Source: CAZQKW01 sp964594075 (lineage in GTDB: Bacteria; Desulfobacterota; WTBG01; CAIYCZ01). Taken from it: a DNA stretch of 64,000 nt. Positions 1-8,394 of the stretch are shown in pieces (within the stretch, counting starts at the first letter, position 1; each line of letters begins with the position of its first letter). The DNA lies in the NCBI GenBank assembly GCA_964594075.1, contig CAZQKW010000008.1, positions 28,780-92,779 on the forward strand, written 5' to 3'. Under the pieces are notes generated by a model. It was given only the letters and a program-made list of their open reading frames with translations. It searched no databases and had not been told where the DNA came from. The position numbers were made by a program, and so were the translations under genes.

Positions 1-1940
1 TTATTTATATCTCTCTGGCAAGCATCAAGAGTGTTTATCCAAACTGTCTGCGGTTCCAGATCTCTCAACCAAGGAATATTGTCCATCTGCGAATGAATGC
101 GCCTTTTAAAGTGTGTTGAAATGAGTTGCAGGGGATATTTATGCGTGAGACGGTCATTTCTGCCCTCCCATGATTCAATATAGGTGGGGATGGGCGGCAG
201 CTTTGGATTATTCAGATCTGCCAACCGCTGAGAATATATCTCAATTTTGCCCGATGGGGTGGGAAACGGATGATTAGACGGATCGCTGATTTCTTCTCTA
301 AAAGCAATAGCCGGTTGCTTGAGAGAAATTTTATAAACACCCGTTTGCTTCAGTTTGTCGAAACTGACGAGCGGTTTTGTGGCCGTAAAGTCCTCCGCCG
401 CTTTCCACGCAAGTCTGAGCCATTCGTCTTCGGTCTTGTCGCTGTAACCCCTGATACCCAGAAGCGGGGCAAGTTCATTGCATATTTGAAAATCTGATTT
501 TGATTCATAATATGAGTTAATAGCTTTATGGGCATAAATAATGTATGGCCCCGCATGCCATGGTCTGACAATATCATTGCGCTCTAAGAAGGTATTGACC
601 GGCAATACTATATCAGCAAAGCGGGCTGTTGCGGTCATAAACTGCTCGTGTACAACCATAAATTCAAGTTTCTGTAATGCCTGAACCGCTTTATTGGTAT
701 TCATGAATTGATTTACGGGGTTTCCATTCGTTGTATAGACCATTTTGAAGTCAGCCGGATACCCCCCTGCAGTTCCGTTGATGATGGCATCCCATACTTT
801 TGTAATATGCACGCCTTTTTTGGGCGCCGTGCCTTCAGGCAAATTACCCGGTTTTCCCCCATGCAAGAGCGCAGCGGATGCAAGCGGCTGAAGACCGACC
901 GGAGCCAGACCAAAACCTGCCGGTTCGCCGCCATAGATGCCAATATTACCCGTAAGTGCGGCAAGGGTTGCCGCAGCGCGATGAAATTGTTCACCAAAAG
1001 CGGTGCGCCCCGGCGCCCCAAGCGTTTGAAGTTTGGCGGGTTTCATGGTGGCATATTCTCTGGCGAGTTGCGCGGTAGTGTCGGCAGGAACGCCCGTTAT
1101 ATCTTCTGCCCATCCGGGGGTTTTTTGCACGCCGTCATTGACGCCCATGAGGTAATCATTGAATATTTCAAAGCCGGTAGTGTGTGCATTAAGAAATTTC
1201 CAATCATGCAGATTCTCGTTTATTATCACGTATGCCATAGCTAATAGCATGGCTGTGTCTGTACCAGGTCTGATGGGTATCCACTGTGAACCAAACGCTG
1301 CTGCAGAATCAGTAAAGCGCGGATCAATGGCAACAATTTTTACTCCCTTCTCTTTAGCGCGAATCAAAAAATTGCTGGTTGTGGTGATTTGAATGGTCTC
1401 CGCAGGGTTCCAGCCCCACATTATAATGAGACGTGCATTGGGCAGATCATCGCGGGTATGTCCGGTTATAAGCGTTCCATAGGTCATTTCTGAGGCAACC
1501 AGCCCGCCCCAAAATGAGGCTGATCCCCATGTCGGGGTAAAACCCCCAAACATGGTGAGCAGTCGCACCACAGCAAGCTGGCTGTGCAACAGGGTGCCCG
1601 TGTTGCCAGAGTAGCTCACATGCAAGATTGAATCATTGCCATAGGTTTTTTTAATTCGTTTCATCTCGCTTGCAACCGTCTCAAGAGCTACGTCCCAGGA
1701 AATGCGTTTAAATAAGCCTTCTCCCCTTTTGCCACAACGTATCATAGGATATTTCAGCCGATCCGGTGCATACACTCGCTGCCGATAAGCTCGTCCGCGG
1801 ACACAGGCCCTGAGCTGCGGCTCATCGCCATCATCAGTAGAAATTCTGGTAATTATTCCGTCTTTTATATGAACTTTGAGAACGCACCTGCCACCGCAGT
1901 CGTGAGTGCACGTTGTAAACACTGTCTTTTCATCACACAT
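1..1940 (-). CDS. Molybdopterin oxidoreductase, DMSO reductase family catalytic subunit (3' end outside window)
   Basis: About 646 codons are visible; the frame is still open at the window edge, so the C-terminus is missing. The N-terminus has the [4Fe-4S] motif of the DMSO reductase superfamily, with C11, C15, C19 and C46. It is followed by the DmsA-like stretch RVYAPDRLKYPM and RGEGLFKRISWD. Further on are the cofactor-binding MWGWNPAET and the segment VAIDPRFTDSAA. These enzymes bind bis-MGD molybdenum and move two electrons in anaerobic respiration (DMSO, polysulfide, thiosulfate, selenate and similar substrates). I cannot name the substrate from sequence. No twin-arginine signal is seen before C11, so this polypeptide would stay cytoplasmic unless the start lies further upstream. 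Any FeS and membrane-anchor subunits would be encoded beyond the left edge. It is divergent from the methyltransferase gene at 2040. Confidence 0.88.
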   Translation of the reverse strand, partial: MCDEKTVFTTCTHDCGGRCVLKVHIKDGIITRISTDDGDEPQLRACVRGRAYRQRVYAPDRLKYPMIRCGKRGEGLFKRISWDVALETVASEMKRIKKTYGNDSILHVSYSGNTGTLLHSQLAVVRLLTMFGGFTPTWGSASFWGGLVASEMTYGTLITGHTRDDLPNARLIIMWGWNPAETIQITTTSNFLIRAKEKGVKIVAIDPRFTDSAAAFGSQWIPIRPGTDTAMLLAMAYVIINENLHDWKFLNAHTTGFEIFNDYLMGVNDGVQKTPGWAEDITGVPADTTAQLAREYATMKPAKLQTLGAPGRTAFGEQFHRAAATLAALTGNIGIYGGEPAGFGLAPVGLQPLASAALLHGGKPGNLPEGTAPKKGVHITKVWDAIINGTAGGYPADFKMVYTTNGNPVNQFMNTNKAVQALQKLEFMVVHEQFMTATARFADIVLPVNTFLERNDIVRPWHAGPYIIYAHKAINSYYESKSDFQICNELAPLLGIRGYSDKTEDEWLRLAWKAAEDFTATKPLVSFDKLKQTGVYKISLKQPAIAFREEISDPSNHPFPTPSGKIEIYSQRLADLNNPKLPPIPTYIESWEGRNDRLTHKYPLQLISTHFKRRIHSQMDNIPWLRDLEPQTVWINTLDACQRDIN

Positions 1941-1971
1941 GGCAATCTCGCTATTTAATGTTGAAAAAATT

Positions 1972-2001
1972 GTTTACTGTTTTATAAGTAGTTAAGTAAA
2001 C
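1972..2001. promoter_or_regulatory. Inverted repeat in the divergent intergenic region
   Basis: The arms GTTTACT and AGTAAAC are perfect 7-bp complements separated by 16 bp. They lie in the 99-bp AT-rich gap between two divergent genes. The position fits an operator for one or both promoters; no regulator can be assigned. Confidence 0.3.
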
Positions 2002-2039
2002 TATAAACGCTTAAATACAAAATGTAAAGGCTTGCAACT

Positions 2040-2813
2040 ATGTTCATTGAATCAAGAGATAACAGACATTTTAAGGAATTTAAAAAATTGATTACTGTTG
2101 ATGGGGTACGCAAATATGGCCGGGTTATAGTGTCAGGCAAAAAACTAATAAAAGAAATTGCACAATCTACTGCGCAAGGCTGTATTGCACTGATAATACC
2201 TGAACGATACGCTGATGATAACCCAGAAATAACTGCTATCATAAAAAAATTCGCTGACGCTGCCGCACTTTATACGCTGAAGAAGCATCTTTACAATGAA
2301 CTCGATTACTTCAACACCGGTGCTCCGCTTCTTGTTATTAAGGTTCCCGTGATTCCTGAATGGGACTTGACTCTTGACGTGGGCTGCAATTTACTCATAC
2401 CCTTTCAAGACCCGACAAATGTAGGAGCAGTTATTCGCTCTGCAGTGGGCTTTGGTATAAAAAAAATTATCATTCTCAAAGAAGCTGCTCACCCCTATCA
2501 TCCCCGATGCATTAAAGCGTCGGCAGGCGCCATCTTGCATGCGGCTATATTTAAAGGCCCCTCTATTAAAGAATTAACAGTTTGCTGTAAAAATATCAAT
2601 CTTCCGGTTATTTCACTTGATATGGCAGGGGTTCCTATTACCGCATTTAAATTCCCCAAAAAATTTCTGTTATTACCCGGTCTTGAAGGCGCCGGGGTGC
2701 CTGGTGAATTGAAAAAGTTCTCCATATCAATTCCAATTACCGTCTCTATTGAATCTTTGAATGCATCTATTGCTGCCTCCATTGCTCTATTCTATTGGAA
2801 ATATTGTTTGTGA
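2040..2813 (+). CDS. SpoU/TrmH-family RNA 2'-O-ribose methyltransferase
   Basis: This 257-residue protein matches the SpoU (SPOUT, TrmH/RlmB) family, which transfers a methyl group from SAM to a ribose 2'-OH in rRNA or tRNA. The N-terminal third resembles the substrate-binding domain found in 23S rRNA methyltransferases. The catalytic knot carries the three SpoU motifs: DPTNVGAVIRSA (about residues 123-134), LLPGLEGAGVP (about 211-221) and IPITVSIESLNASIAASIALF near the C-terminus. The catalytic Arg of motif 1 and the Asn of motif 3 are present. The canonical Glu of motif 2 is kept in GLEG. The start ATG has only a weak upstream AAAGG. It stands alone, divergent from the molybdoenzyme and followed by a long gene-free stretch. 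The exact RNA target cannot be told. Confidence 0.88.
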   Translation: MFIESRDNRHFKEFKKLITVDGVRKYGRVIVSGKKLIKEIAQSTAQGCIALIIPERYADDNPEITAIIKKFADAAALYTLKKHLYNELDYFNTGAPLLVIKVPVIPEWDLTLDVGCNLLIPFQDPTNVGAVIRSAVGFGIKKIIILKEAAHPYHPRCIKASAGAILHAAIFKGPSIKELTVCCKNINLPVISLDMAGVPITAFKFPKKFLLLPGLEGAGVPGELKKFSISIPITVSIESLNASIAASIALFYWKYCL

Positions 2814-3050
2814 TGCTCCCCATGAACAACACAGGGTATGCTGGTAACTATAATTCATATTGCATTTCGTACCGTTTCATCGCCGCCTAAAAAGCGTGGC
2901 TAACGAGGTACCCATCGGTAAAATATTTTTTAATTTTTCTATCCTGTTTTGTTCAAACGTTGCTCAACCGCTGAACCTTATTTAAGAAACAACCCATGAT
3001 GCCGAAAAGATTAATGCGCTTGAACATCTCCCCCTTTCTATTTCTTGCGC

Positions 3051-3081
3051 CGGGGTCGGGCTTTTGCCCGCCCCGTTTTTT
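3051..3081 (+). terminator. Rho-independent terminator-like hairpin
   Basis: The stem CGGGG-t-CGGGC pairs with GCCCG-CCCCG around a TTTT loop and is followed directly by six T. It is very GC-rich with a single bulged base. It lies about 240 bp after the methyltransferase stop codon, so the transcript it ends may be that gene or an unannotated small RNA. Confidence 0.7.
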
Positions 3082-3293
3082 GTCTTTTCTAAATTCCTCG
3101 CCTATCCAGACATCTCCAACATTCGAACATATAATCAATTCCTGTGTTGCCTGCCAGAATTTACTGTAAGGGGTAAAGGTTGGCTCTGAATTAAGACTGC
3201 GATTTTGACCCTCTGTTAATTGTTTTTTGTGGCTCCGTGGTTCACAAACAGCATCTTTGAATGACCAACCGTGATACTTTTTACATCAAACAG

Positions 3294-3465
3294 ACAGGAC
3301 CTTCCCCAAAAATATTCCATTGTGGGGATGAAGATACGTTTGGGGGTTTTTCATCGCCTCAAAACAACCGTCCGTGCCGGGAATACTTCCGATCAAAGGC
3401 CGGATAATAGCGGATGAGAATATTGTTGTGGCGGAGAAAAATCTTTAGACGCTCGTGTGTTGATT
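3294..3465. repeat. Dispersed imperfect-palindrome repeat, copy 1
   Basis: The left edge (CAGGAC, then CTTCCCCAAAAATATT, then GTTTGGGGGTTTTTC) matches the reverse complement of the sequence at about 63330-63391. Inner arms are related to each other in inverted orientation: TGGGGGTTTTTCATCGCC against GGCGGAGAAAAATC. The middle (TCCGTGCCGGGAATAC) also matches copy 2 near 63173. This copy is about 170 bp, shorter than copy 2, and its loop has diverged. It encodes nothing visible. Confidence 0.7.
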
Positions 3466-3742
3466 TTCCATGCTCCCCGTTGCGCTTTTGTGTTTTCAAG
3501 CGGTTTACCTGATTTTCAGCGCTAATTTATTGGAAAAGTTCTCAACTAAAAACCTCTTGACATTTTAGGGCGTAAAAGTTAAGTTTTTTTTGCATTACTA
3601 CCTTATTTTGCTTTCTTTTTACATTTCAGTCGTTGCCTGACCTATCCCGCCCAGGCTGGAGAGGCATGGGCCGGCCAATTAAATATGCGATATATACCTA
3701 CGTAGCTATACTATAATGATACAATGATAAGGGAGAAACACA

Positions 3743-4021
3743 TTGGCTACTAAAACGTTTGAACAGGAAAAAATTGGATGCTATCTGCTTGAAACAAACA
3801 TGGCGCAACCATTTGAGCCGGGCACTAAGCCGGAATTGAAACCAGAGTGGGACAAGGACTTGTGTGTGCGTTGTGCGTTATGTTACATCTATTGCCCGGA
3901 TGCTGCTATCAGCCGTCAGGAGGACGGCTATTTTGCAGCCGACCCTGATCTTTGCAAAGGTTGCGGCGTTTGTCACCGCGAATGCTGGTTTGGTGCTATT
4001 AGCATGGTAAAGGAGGACTGA
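3743..4021 (+). CDS. PorD-like 2[4Fe-4S] ferredoxin subunit of a 2-oxoacid:ferredoxin oxidoreductase
   Basis: The 92-residue protein has two complete CxxCxxCxxxC motifs, CVRCALCYIYCP and CKGCGVCHRECW, preceded by the delta-subunit-type segment KPEWDKDLC. PorD subunits carry electrons from the TPP subunit to external ferredoxin. The best start is TTG at 3743 with AAGGGAG just upstream; an internal ATG at residue 20 is the alternative. The stop codon overlaps the next start by one base, so the two are translationally coupled. The usual alpha and gamma subunits are not nearby. It may therefore serve as an electron-transfer partner in the four-gene operon 3743-7516 instead of in a full oxidoreductase. 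Confidence 0.85.
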   Translation: MATKTFEQEKIGCYLLETNMAQPFEPGTKPELKPEWDKDLCVRCALCYIYCPDAAISRQEDGYFAADPDLCKGCGVCHRECWFGAISMVKED

Positions 4022-4749
4022 TGGATAAATTCAACTTATATGCCGGACAGTTTTTGCCCTTTCATGAATATTTTGCGCCGAAAGGTCACAAAGCATGTCA
4101 AGGGTGCGGAGTGGCTTTAGGTGTTCGGCATGTTTATAAGGCTGTGGAAGGCATTTGTAAGAATTTAAATAGCTCGATCTGGCAGATACCCTGGAAGCAT
4201 CGCGTCCTTGCTACTCACGATGCAGCATCAACTACAGCGCCGGCTCTGCTTCTGATAGAAAAGGAGCAAGAAAACCAGAGCAAACTGCATATCTGCTTTG
4301 ACAATGAATGCATCCGCAGCAAAATTGAAAAAGAGGTTTTAATAAAGCGACAGCCAGCGCTTGCGCTTGCCAGTGGTTTTGTCTACGTAGCCACCGCCTG
4401 CCCGAGCTATCCCTTTGACCTTATTGAAAAAGTGCGCAGAGCATGGGACGTGAAAGGAAACAGCTATATTCACATATTGTGTCCCTGCCCTGTTGGCTGG
4501 GAATTCCCCTCTGAGAATACGGTGCGTATTGGTAGAATGGCAGTTGAAACACGGCTGTTTCCGCTATATGAAATAGCCGGCGGCACGTATCATATCACTG
4601 TGGATGAACCGAACCCGCGCCCCCTCACAGATTACCTAAAACTGCAAAAGCGTTTTGCCCATTGGAAACCTCAACAGGCCGCTGCCTTGCAGGAAGCAGT
4701 GACGGTTATGTATAAACAGTTAAAAGATAAGGCTACCGTTGCCAAATAA
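4021..4749 (+). CDS. PorB-like protein lacking the TPP-binding motif
   Basis: Both ends match the beta (TPP) subunit of pyruvate/2-oxoacid:ferredoxin oxidoreductases. The N-terminal motif GHKACQGCGVALG is present, as are CFDNECI, PYVATA-like YVATACPSYPFDLIEKV, and SYIHILCPCPVGWEF. At 242 residues it is shorter than typical beta subunits of around 300. The missing part is the centre: the GDG-x-x-x-DIG thiamine-diphosphate/Mg motif and its following helix are absent, and the chain jumps from AASTTAPALLLIEKEQ to LHICFDNE. The remaining N-terminal Cys pair could still hold an FeS cluster. I infer that it cannot bind TPP in the normal way and has another role, or works with a partner encoded elsewhere. 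It lies directly after the PorD-like gene. Confidence 0.8.
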   Translation: MDKFNLYAGQFLPFHEYFAPKGHKACQGCGVALGVRHVYKAVEGICKNLNSSIWQIPWKHRVLATHDAASTTAPALLLIEKEQENQSKLHICFDNECIRSKIEKEVLIKRQPALALASGFVYVATACPSYPFDLIEKVRRAWDVKGNSYIHILCPCPVGWEFPSENTVRIGRMAVETRLFPLYEIAGGTYHITVDEPNPRPLTDYLKLQKRFAHWKPQQAAALQEAVTVMYKQLKDKATVAK

Positions 4750-4864
4750 ATGCTCAAACTGCATCTCGAAACTCATACTTTGATTTGACATATGAGCACT
4801 TATAATAACTATTGAGAATTGAGCGTCGAATAATTGAGGCTTTTTTAATGACAGGAGTCGCATA

Positions 4865-5791
4865 ATGGCAGCTTTAAATTGGTCATCTGATGGAAAGGAA
4901 ATGTTTGATAAAATAATGGCAATCGTTCCTGAGGCGATGCAAGAGGCTGTAAAACCCATGCTGTTTGGTTTTATTGAAAAACGGGCCGCCGGGAAAACGG
5001 TTACCGCTGAGATTGTTTCTGCTATGGTGCAAAACGATTTGCCCGAGCCGCAACGCAGCGGCATTATGCAGGCATTGGGCATGAAAAAGCAGGAAGAACA
5101 TGCAGCAGCCGAACCTGCTGCGTCGCCGCCTCCCTTCACGCCACAGTGGCAGGGCAAAAGCGAGAGGATGTTTGAACAGATGCTCCAGGAGGTTCCTGAA
5201 GCTCTTCGCGCCGTATTCAGAGGAAAGCTCATGGAAATTCTCAGGCAGAAATGCAAAGGCGGCGCTGTCATTGAAAATTACGTCACCGAGATCGTGCAAG
5301 AGATTGTTCCGGAACCATTCAAAAGCAAAATTCTTAAAAAGTTTTCGGAGATTGGCGAGGTGGACATCAGTGTCATTGATTCCATTATCGAACGGTTTGG
5401 AACAAGCCAGGAGAACTTAACCTATATTCTGCACGAAACTCAGGAATCAATCGGCTATCTTCCCCCCGAAGCGCTCAGAGCCATAAGCAACAAGACCGGC
5501 ATCTTCCTGAGCACCGTGTATAATGTTGCGACGTTTTATAAAGCCTTTCGTCTTGAGCCGCCAGGCGAACATCACGTAAAGGTGTGCAATGGCACAGCAT
5601 GCCATTTAAAAGATCGCGACGGTATTGTGCGGGAAATTGAACAGATGGTGACCAGTGCTTCGTCCAAAAAAGTTTCTCTTGAGAAAACTCTGTGTCTTGG
5701 CTGTTGTGATTGTGCGCCGGCTGTTATGATAGACGGTGAAATCTCACCGGGTGTGGATGCGCGAAAGAAGATCAAACAATTGCTTGCGTAA
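4865..5791 (+). CDS. NuoE/HndA-like [2Fe-2S] protein with two N-terminal PCP_red-like domains
   Basis: The C-terminal half (about 165-308) is a NuoE/HndA-type thioredoxin-like [2Fe-2S] subunit. Its ligands are C241, C246, C277 and C281 (CNGTAC and CLGCC), and it contains the family segments LTYILHETQESIGYLP and TVYNVATFYKAF. The N-terminal 160 residues are not part of normal NuoE. They hold two copies of a module resembling the C-terminal domain of BchB: W6...VPEA...VTAEIV and W95...VPEALRAV...VTEIV, joined by an Ala/Pro-rich linker (about 78-92). The same module appears in five other places in the nitrogenase-like cluster at 50.7-61.8 kb. The gene has AGGAG upstream of ATG and is followed 33 bp later by the NuoF-like gene, its expected diaphorase partner. 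The domain assignment is by eye. Confidence 0.85.
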   Translation: MAALNWSSDGKEMFDKIMAIVPEAMQEAVKPMLFGFIEKRAAGKTVTAEIVSAMVQNDLPEPQRSGIMQALGMKKQEEHAAAEPAASPPPFTPQWQGKSERMFEQMLQEVPEALRAVFRGKLMEILRQKCKGGAVIENYVTEIVQEIVPEPFKSKILKKFSEIGEVDISVIDSIIERFGTSQENLTYILHETQESIGYLPPEALRAISNKTGIFLSTVYNVATFYKAFRLEPPGEHHVKVCNGTACHLKDRDGIVREIEQMVTSASSKKVSLEKTLCLGCCDCAPAVMIDGEISPGVDARKKIKQLLA

Positions 5792-5824
5792 ATGAAACCG
5801 TTTCATCAGAAGTGAGGATTATCA

Positions 5825-7516
5825 ATGAAAATTACTGATATACAGGCTTTGGCGGAAGCTAAGAGTAAAGCCCGGGAACCTCTCTTTCCCGGCAGCATGC
5901 GAATTACGATCGGTACTGCCAGTTGCGGCATCGCCAAGGGTGCGGCAAAAACATTGCAAGCGATCAAAACTGGTATCGCATCAAGAAAGATTGCTGCCCA
6001 AGTTGTGGCTGTTGGCTGCAATGGCTTATGCCACAAAGAACCGATCGTGGAAGTGCATATTCCGGGCAAAGCCAAAATTGTTTATGGACCCATCACGGAA
6101 AAAGAAGTTTCTGCCTTGCTTCAGTCAATTGTTAAAGATGAACTCTATCGCGATCGAGCCTTGCTCGGCATTGATTCTGAAAATCATATCCTTGAAGGCA
6201 TCATCCGCTATGGCGAGTTGCCTGGCAACAGTATTACGTCTTACAAAGACTATGATTTTTATCGCCTCCAACATAAGGTGATACTGAGAAATGCAGGGGT
6301 CATTGATCCGGAAAATATCCAGGAATATATTGCGCGCGGGGGCTATTCATCACTCGCAAAAGCATTTAGAATGAAACCTGCTGACATAATTCAGGAAATC
6401 ATCAAATCGGGTTTGCGGGGCCGAGGCGGGGGTGGATTCCCGGTAGGAATCAAGTGGAAAAGCTGCCGGGAAACAAAAAGCAGCAAAAAATATTTAATTT
6501 GCAATGTCAGTGAAGGCGAGCCCGGTATCGGCATGCACCGCAGCTTTCTTGAGTCGGACCCCCACTCTGTTATCGAAGGTCTTATTATTGGCGCCTATGC
6601 CATTGGCGCACAGGAAGCGTATGTATACATCAGAGATAATTATCGCTTGGCAGTCAGCCGCCTGCAAAAAGCAGTTTCGGACGCAACCGAAGCGGGGTTG
6701 CTGGGCAAAAACATACTGGGCAGCGGGACAAGCCTTGCCATTAAAATAAAGGAAGGCGGCGGACGGTTCGTTTGTGGAGAAGAAACAGCATTAATCGCGT
6801 GCATTGAAGGCAAAATTGGTGAACCGCGACAACGCCCCCCCTTTCCCACGATATCTGGTCTTTTTGGCCAGCCGACCTGCATTAATAACGTTGAAACGTG
6901 GGCAAATATTCCAGTCATCATTATTAAAGGAAGTGCGTGGTTCTCCTCCATTGGCAGCGCTAACACCACGGGGACCAAAGTCTTGTCTCTTGCCGGCGAT
7001 ATTGCATGCCCGGGAATGATCGAAGTTCCTATGGGAACCTCCCTCAAAGATGTGGTTTTCACTATCGGTGGCGGGGTCGCGCACGGCAAAGCTTTGAAAG
7101 GCATTCAGACGGGCGGGCCCTCGGGTGGCGTATTGCCAGCTCGCATGATTGATCTGAAAATCGATTATGATGAGCTCAAAGCAGCAGGTTCCTTGCTGGG
7201 GTCAGGCGGCATGATTATCATGAGTGAAGACACTGACATGGTAAAAATTGCCCGCTATTTTACTGAATTTTTTGCTAAAGAATCCTGCGGAAAATGCACC
7301 CCATGCCGCGAAGGCATATGCCGCATCGGAGATATGCTTGATGAGATTATTGCTGGCCAGGGCACCGAACAGTATTTAACCTATCTGGAAAAAATGTCCC
7401 GGCCAATTACGGAGGCATCAGCCTGCGCATTGGGCAAAACTGCACCAGTCCCTGTTCTCTCAACACTTAAACATTTCCGCGAAGACTATATGGCATATAT
7501 TAAAAAGATCGCTTAA
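5825..7516 (+). CDS. NuoF/HndC-like NAD(P)H-binding FMN iron-sulfur protein
   Basis: The 563-residue protein has a thioredoxin-like [2Fe-2S]-type N-terminus (ASCGIAKGA and VGCNGLC, three Cys). A NuoF core follows, with the glycine-rich NADH/FMN loop GLRGRGGGGFPVGIKW (about 198-213), the segment SEGEPG, and the [4Fe-4S] motif ESCGKCTPCREG near residue 490. These proteins oxidise NAD(P)H at FMN and pass electrons to FeS partners. The extra C-terminal 2[4Fe-4S] ferredoxin of HndC-type hydrogenase subunits is absent. With the upstream NuoE-like protein it should form a diaphorase; no hydrogenase or formate dehydrogenase catalytic subunit lies next to it. The acceptor may be the PorD/PorB-like proteins or a distant complex. 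A terminator follows at 7543. Confidence 0.9.
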   Translation: MKITDIQALAEAKSKAREPLFPGSMRITIGTASCGIAKGAAKTLQAIKTGIASRKIAAQVVAVGCNGLCHKEPIVEVHIPGKAKIVYGPITEKEVSALLQSIVKDELYRDRALLGIDSENHILEGIIRYGELPGNSITSYKDYDFYRLQHKVILRNAGVIDPENIQEYIARGGYSSLAKAFRMKPADIIQEIIKSGLRGRGGGGFPVGIKWKSCRETKSSKKYLICNVSEGEPGIGMHRSFLESDPHSVIEGLIIGAYAIGAQEAYVYIRDNYRLAVSRLQKAVSDATEAGLLGKNILGSGTSLAIKIKEGGGRFVCGEETALIACIEGKIGEPRQRPPFPTISGLFGQPTCINNVETWANIPVIIIKGSAWFSSIGSANTTGTKVLSLAGDIACPGMIEVPMGTSLKDVVFTIGGGVAHGKALKGIQTGGPSGGVLPARMIDLKIDYDELKAAGSLLGSGGMIIMSEDTDMVKIARYFTEFFAKESCGKCTPCREGICRIGDMLDEIIAGQGTEQYLTYLEKMSRPITEASACALGKTAPVPVLSTLKHFREDYMAYIKKIA

Positions 7517-7542
7517 GAGTGAATGTTCCGTGCAATAACCAA

Positions 7543-7583
7543 GGCTCCCGATCATTTTTGTATGCGCCGGGAGCTTTTTATTT
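7543..7583 (+). terminator. Rho-independent terminator after the NuoF-like gene
   Basis: GCTCCCG (7544-7550) pairs with CGGGAGC (7568-7574), followed by TTTTTATTT. It lies 28 bp after the stop codon and closes the 3743-7516 operon. Confidence 0.85.
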
Positions 7584-7670
7584 ATAAATAACCATCTTTG
7601 TCCGTATTGACAACGCCACCATATCTTTTTATAATGTTTTTCAACATTAAAGGGACAGAAGGAGAAACCA

Positions 7671-8201
7671 ATGCCCGAGAAACCCGAAGAAAAAATTAAA
7701 TCTATTGAGATTGCGTTAAACAACGAATCACGCGAGCGTGACTTTTACCTCATGCAGAGCAAAAGAACCACAAACAACATGGGAAAATTGATGTTTGCCA
7801 CTATTGCCCAGGACGAAGATGAACATTACAAGCGACTGGTTGAGCTGCATGAAAAACTCTCTCAGGATGGTAAGTGGCCGGAATCTGTTCCTTTGACCGT
7901 TAAAGGTTCTAACCTCAAAAATGTTCTCAAAGATTTTCTAACAAAGGCAGAAATGGATAAGCCGGGTGATATTGATGATCAGGAAGCAATAAAAATAGCA
8001 ATAGAGTTTGAGGAAAAAGGCTATAAGTTCTATGCAGATTTGAAAACTGCGGTTGAAAGCGACGAGGAAAAGAAGTTTTTTTCCATTTTATCCGAAATGG
8101 AAAAAGAGCACCTGCTGTCCTTAAAAGATTCCCTCCTTTATTTTGAAGATCCCGTCGAATGGTTTGCAAGCCACGAGAAAACAACGCTTGACGGCTGTTA
8201 A
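7671..8201 (+). CDS. Rubrerythrin/ferritin-like di-iron protein without a rubredoxin domain
   Basis: The 176-residue sequence consists of two ferritin-like helical halves with paired carboxylate/His motifs. E18-S-R-E-R-D-F-Y and the DEDEHY segment are in the first half; EFEEKGYKFYADL and EMEKEH are in the second. This arrangement is that of rubrerythrin-family proteins, which use a di-iron site to reduce hydrogen peroxide in anaerobes. The C-terminal rubredoxin FeCys4 domain of classical rubrerythrin is absent; only one Cys, the last residue, is present. The ATG has GAAGGAG upstream. It lies between two terminators and is probably monocistronic. The specific activity is unknown. Confidence 0.8.
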   Translation: MPEKPEEKIKSIEIALNNESRERDFYLMQSKRTTNNMGKLMFATIAQDEDEHYKRLVELHEKLSQDGKWPESVPLTVKGSNLKNVLKDFLTKAEMDKPGDIDDQEAIKIAIEFEEKGYKFYADLKTAVESDEEKKFFSILSEMEKEHLLSLKDSLLYFEDPVEWFASHEKTTLDGC

Positions 8202-8253
8202 CTTTTCATTGAATATTTGCTCGCCCGTTATGGGGTTTATTGTTTATATTCCT

Positions 8254-8299
8254 CCCGGTAACTTTTCAGCGATAACCAATAAATGCTGAACGGGTTTTT
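8254..8299 (+). terminator. Probable terminator after the rubrerythrin-like gene
   Basis: TTCAGC (8265-8270) pairs with GCTGAA (8285-8290). An outer CCCG/CGGG pair extends the stem with a bulge, and TTTTT follows. Confidence 0.5.
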
Positions 8300-8394
8300 A
8301 ACAGTAGATTATTGTAATTATTTTGCGTAATAGCGTTATCGCAGAATCATGCGTTTTTAACTGTTTAATTAAATAGTATTTAGATCTGGTTAGC

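Larger units (their letters stand above)
2814..3742. other. Gene-free intergenic stretch of about 930 bp
   Basis: I find no convincing coding sequence here on either strand; the longest open frames lack ribosome-binding sites and family features. It holds a strong hairpin terminator (3051-3081) and one copy of a dispersed palindromic repeat (about 3294-3465). Near the right end, a TTGACA (3554-3559) and a TATAAT (3712-3717) could belong to promoters of the downstream operon, but neither has a good partner hexamer. The palindrome CTACGTAG lies about 10 bp upstream of the TATAAT. Confidence 0.6.

Noticed and set aside
2953..3138. 61-residue minus-strand frame in the long intergenic region
   Set aside because: No ribosome-binding site or family features, and it overlaps a terminator hairpin.
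4883..5299. Long antisense frames opposite the NuoE-like gene
   Set aside because: They are shadows of a well-supported coding sequence and lack starts with ribosome-binding sites.
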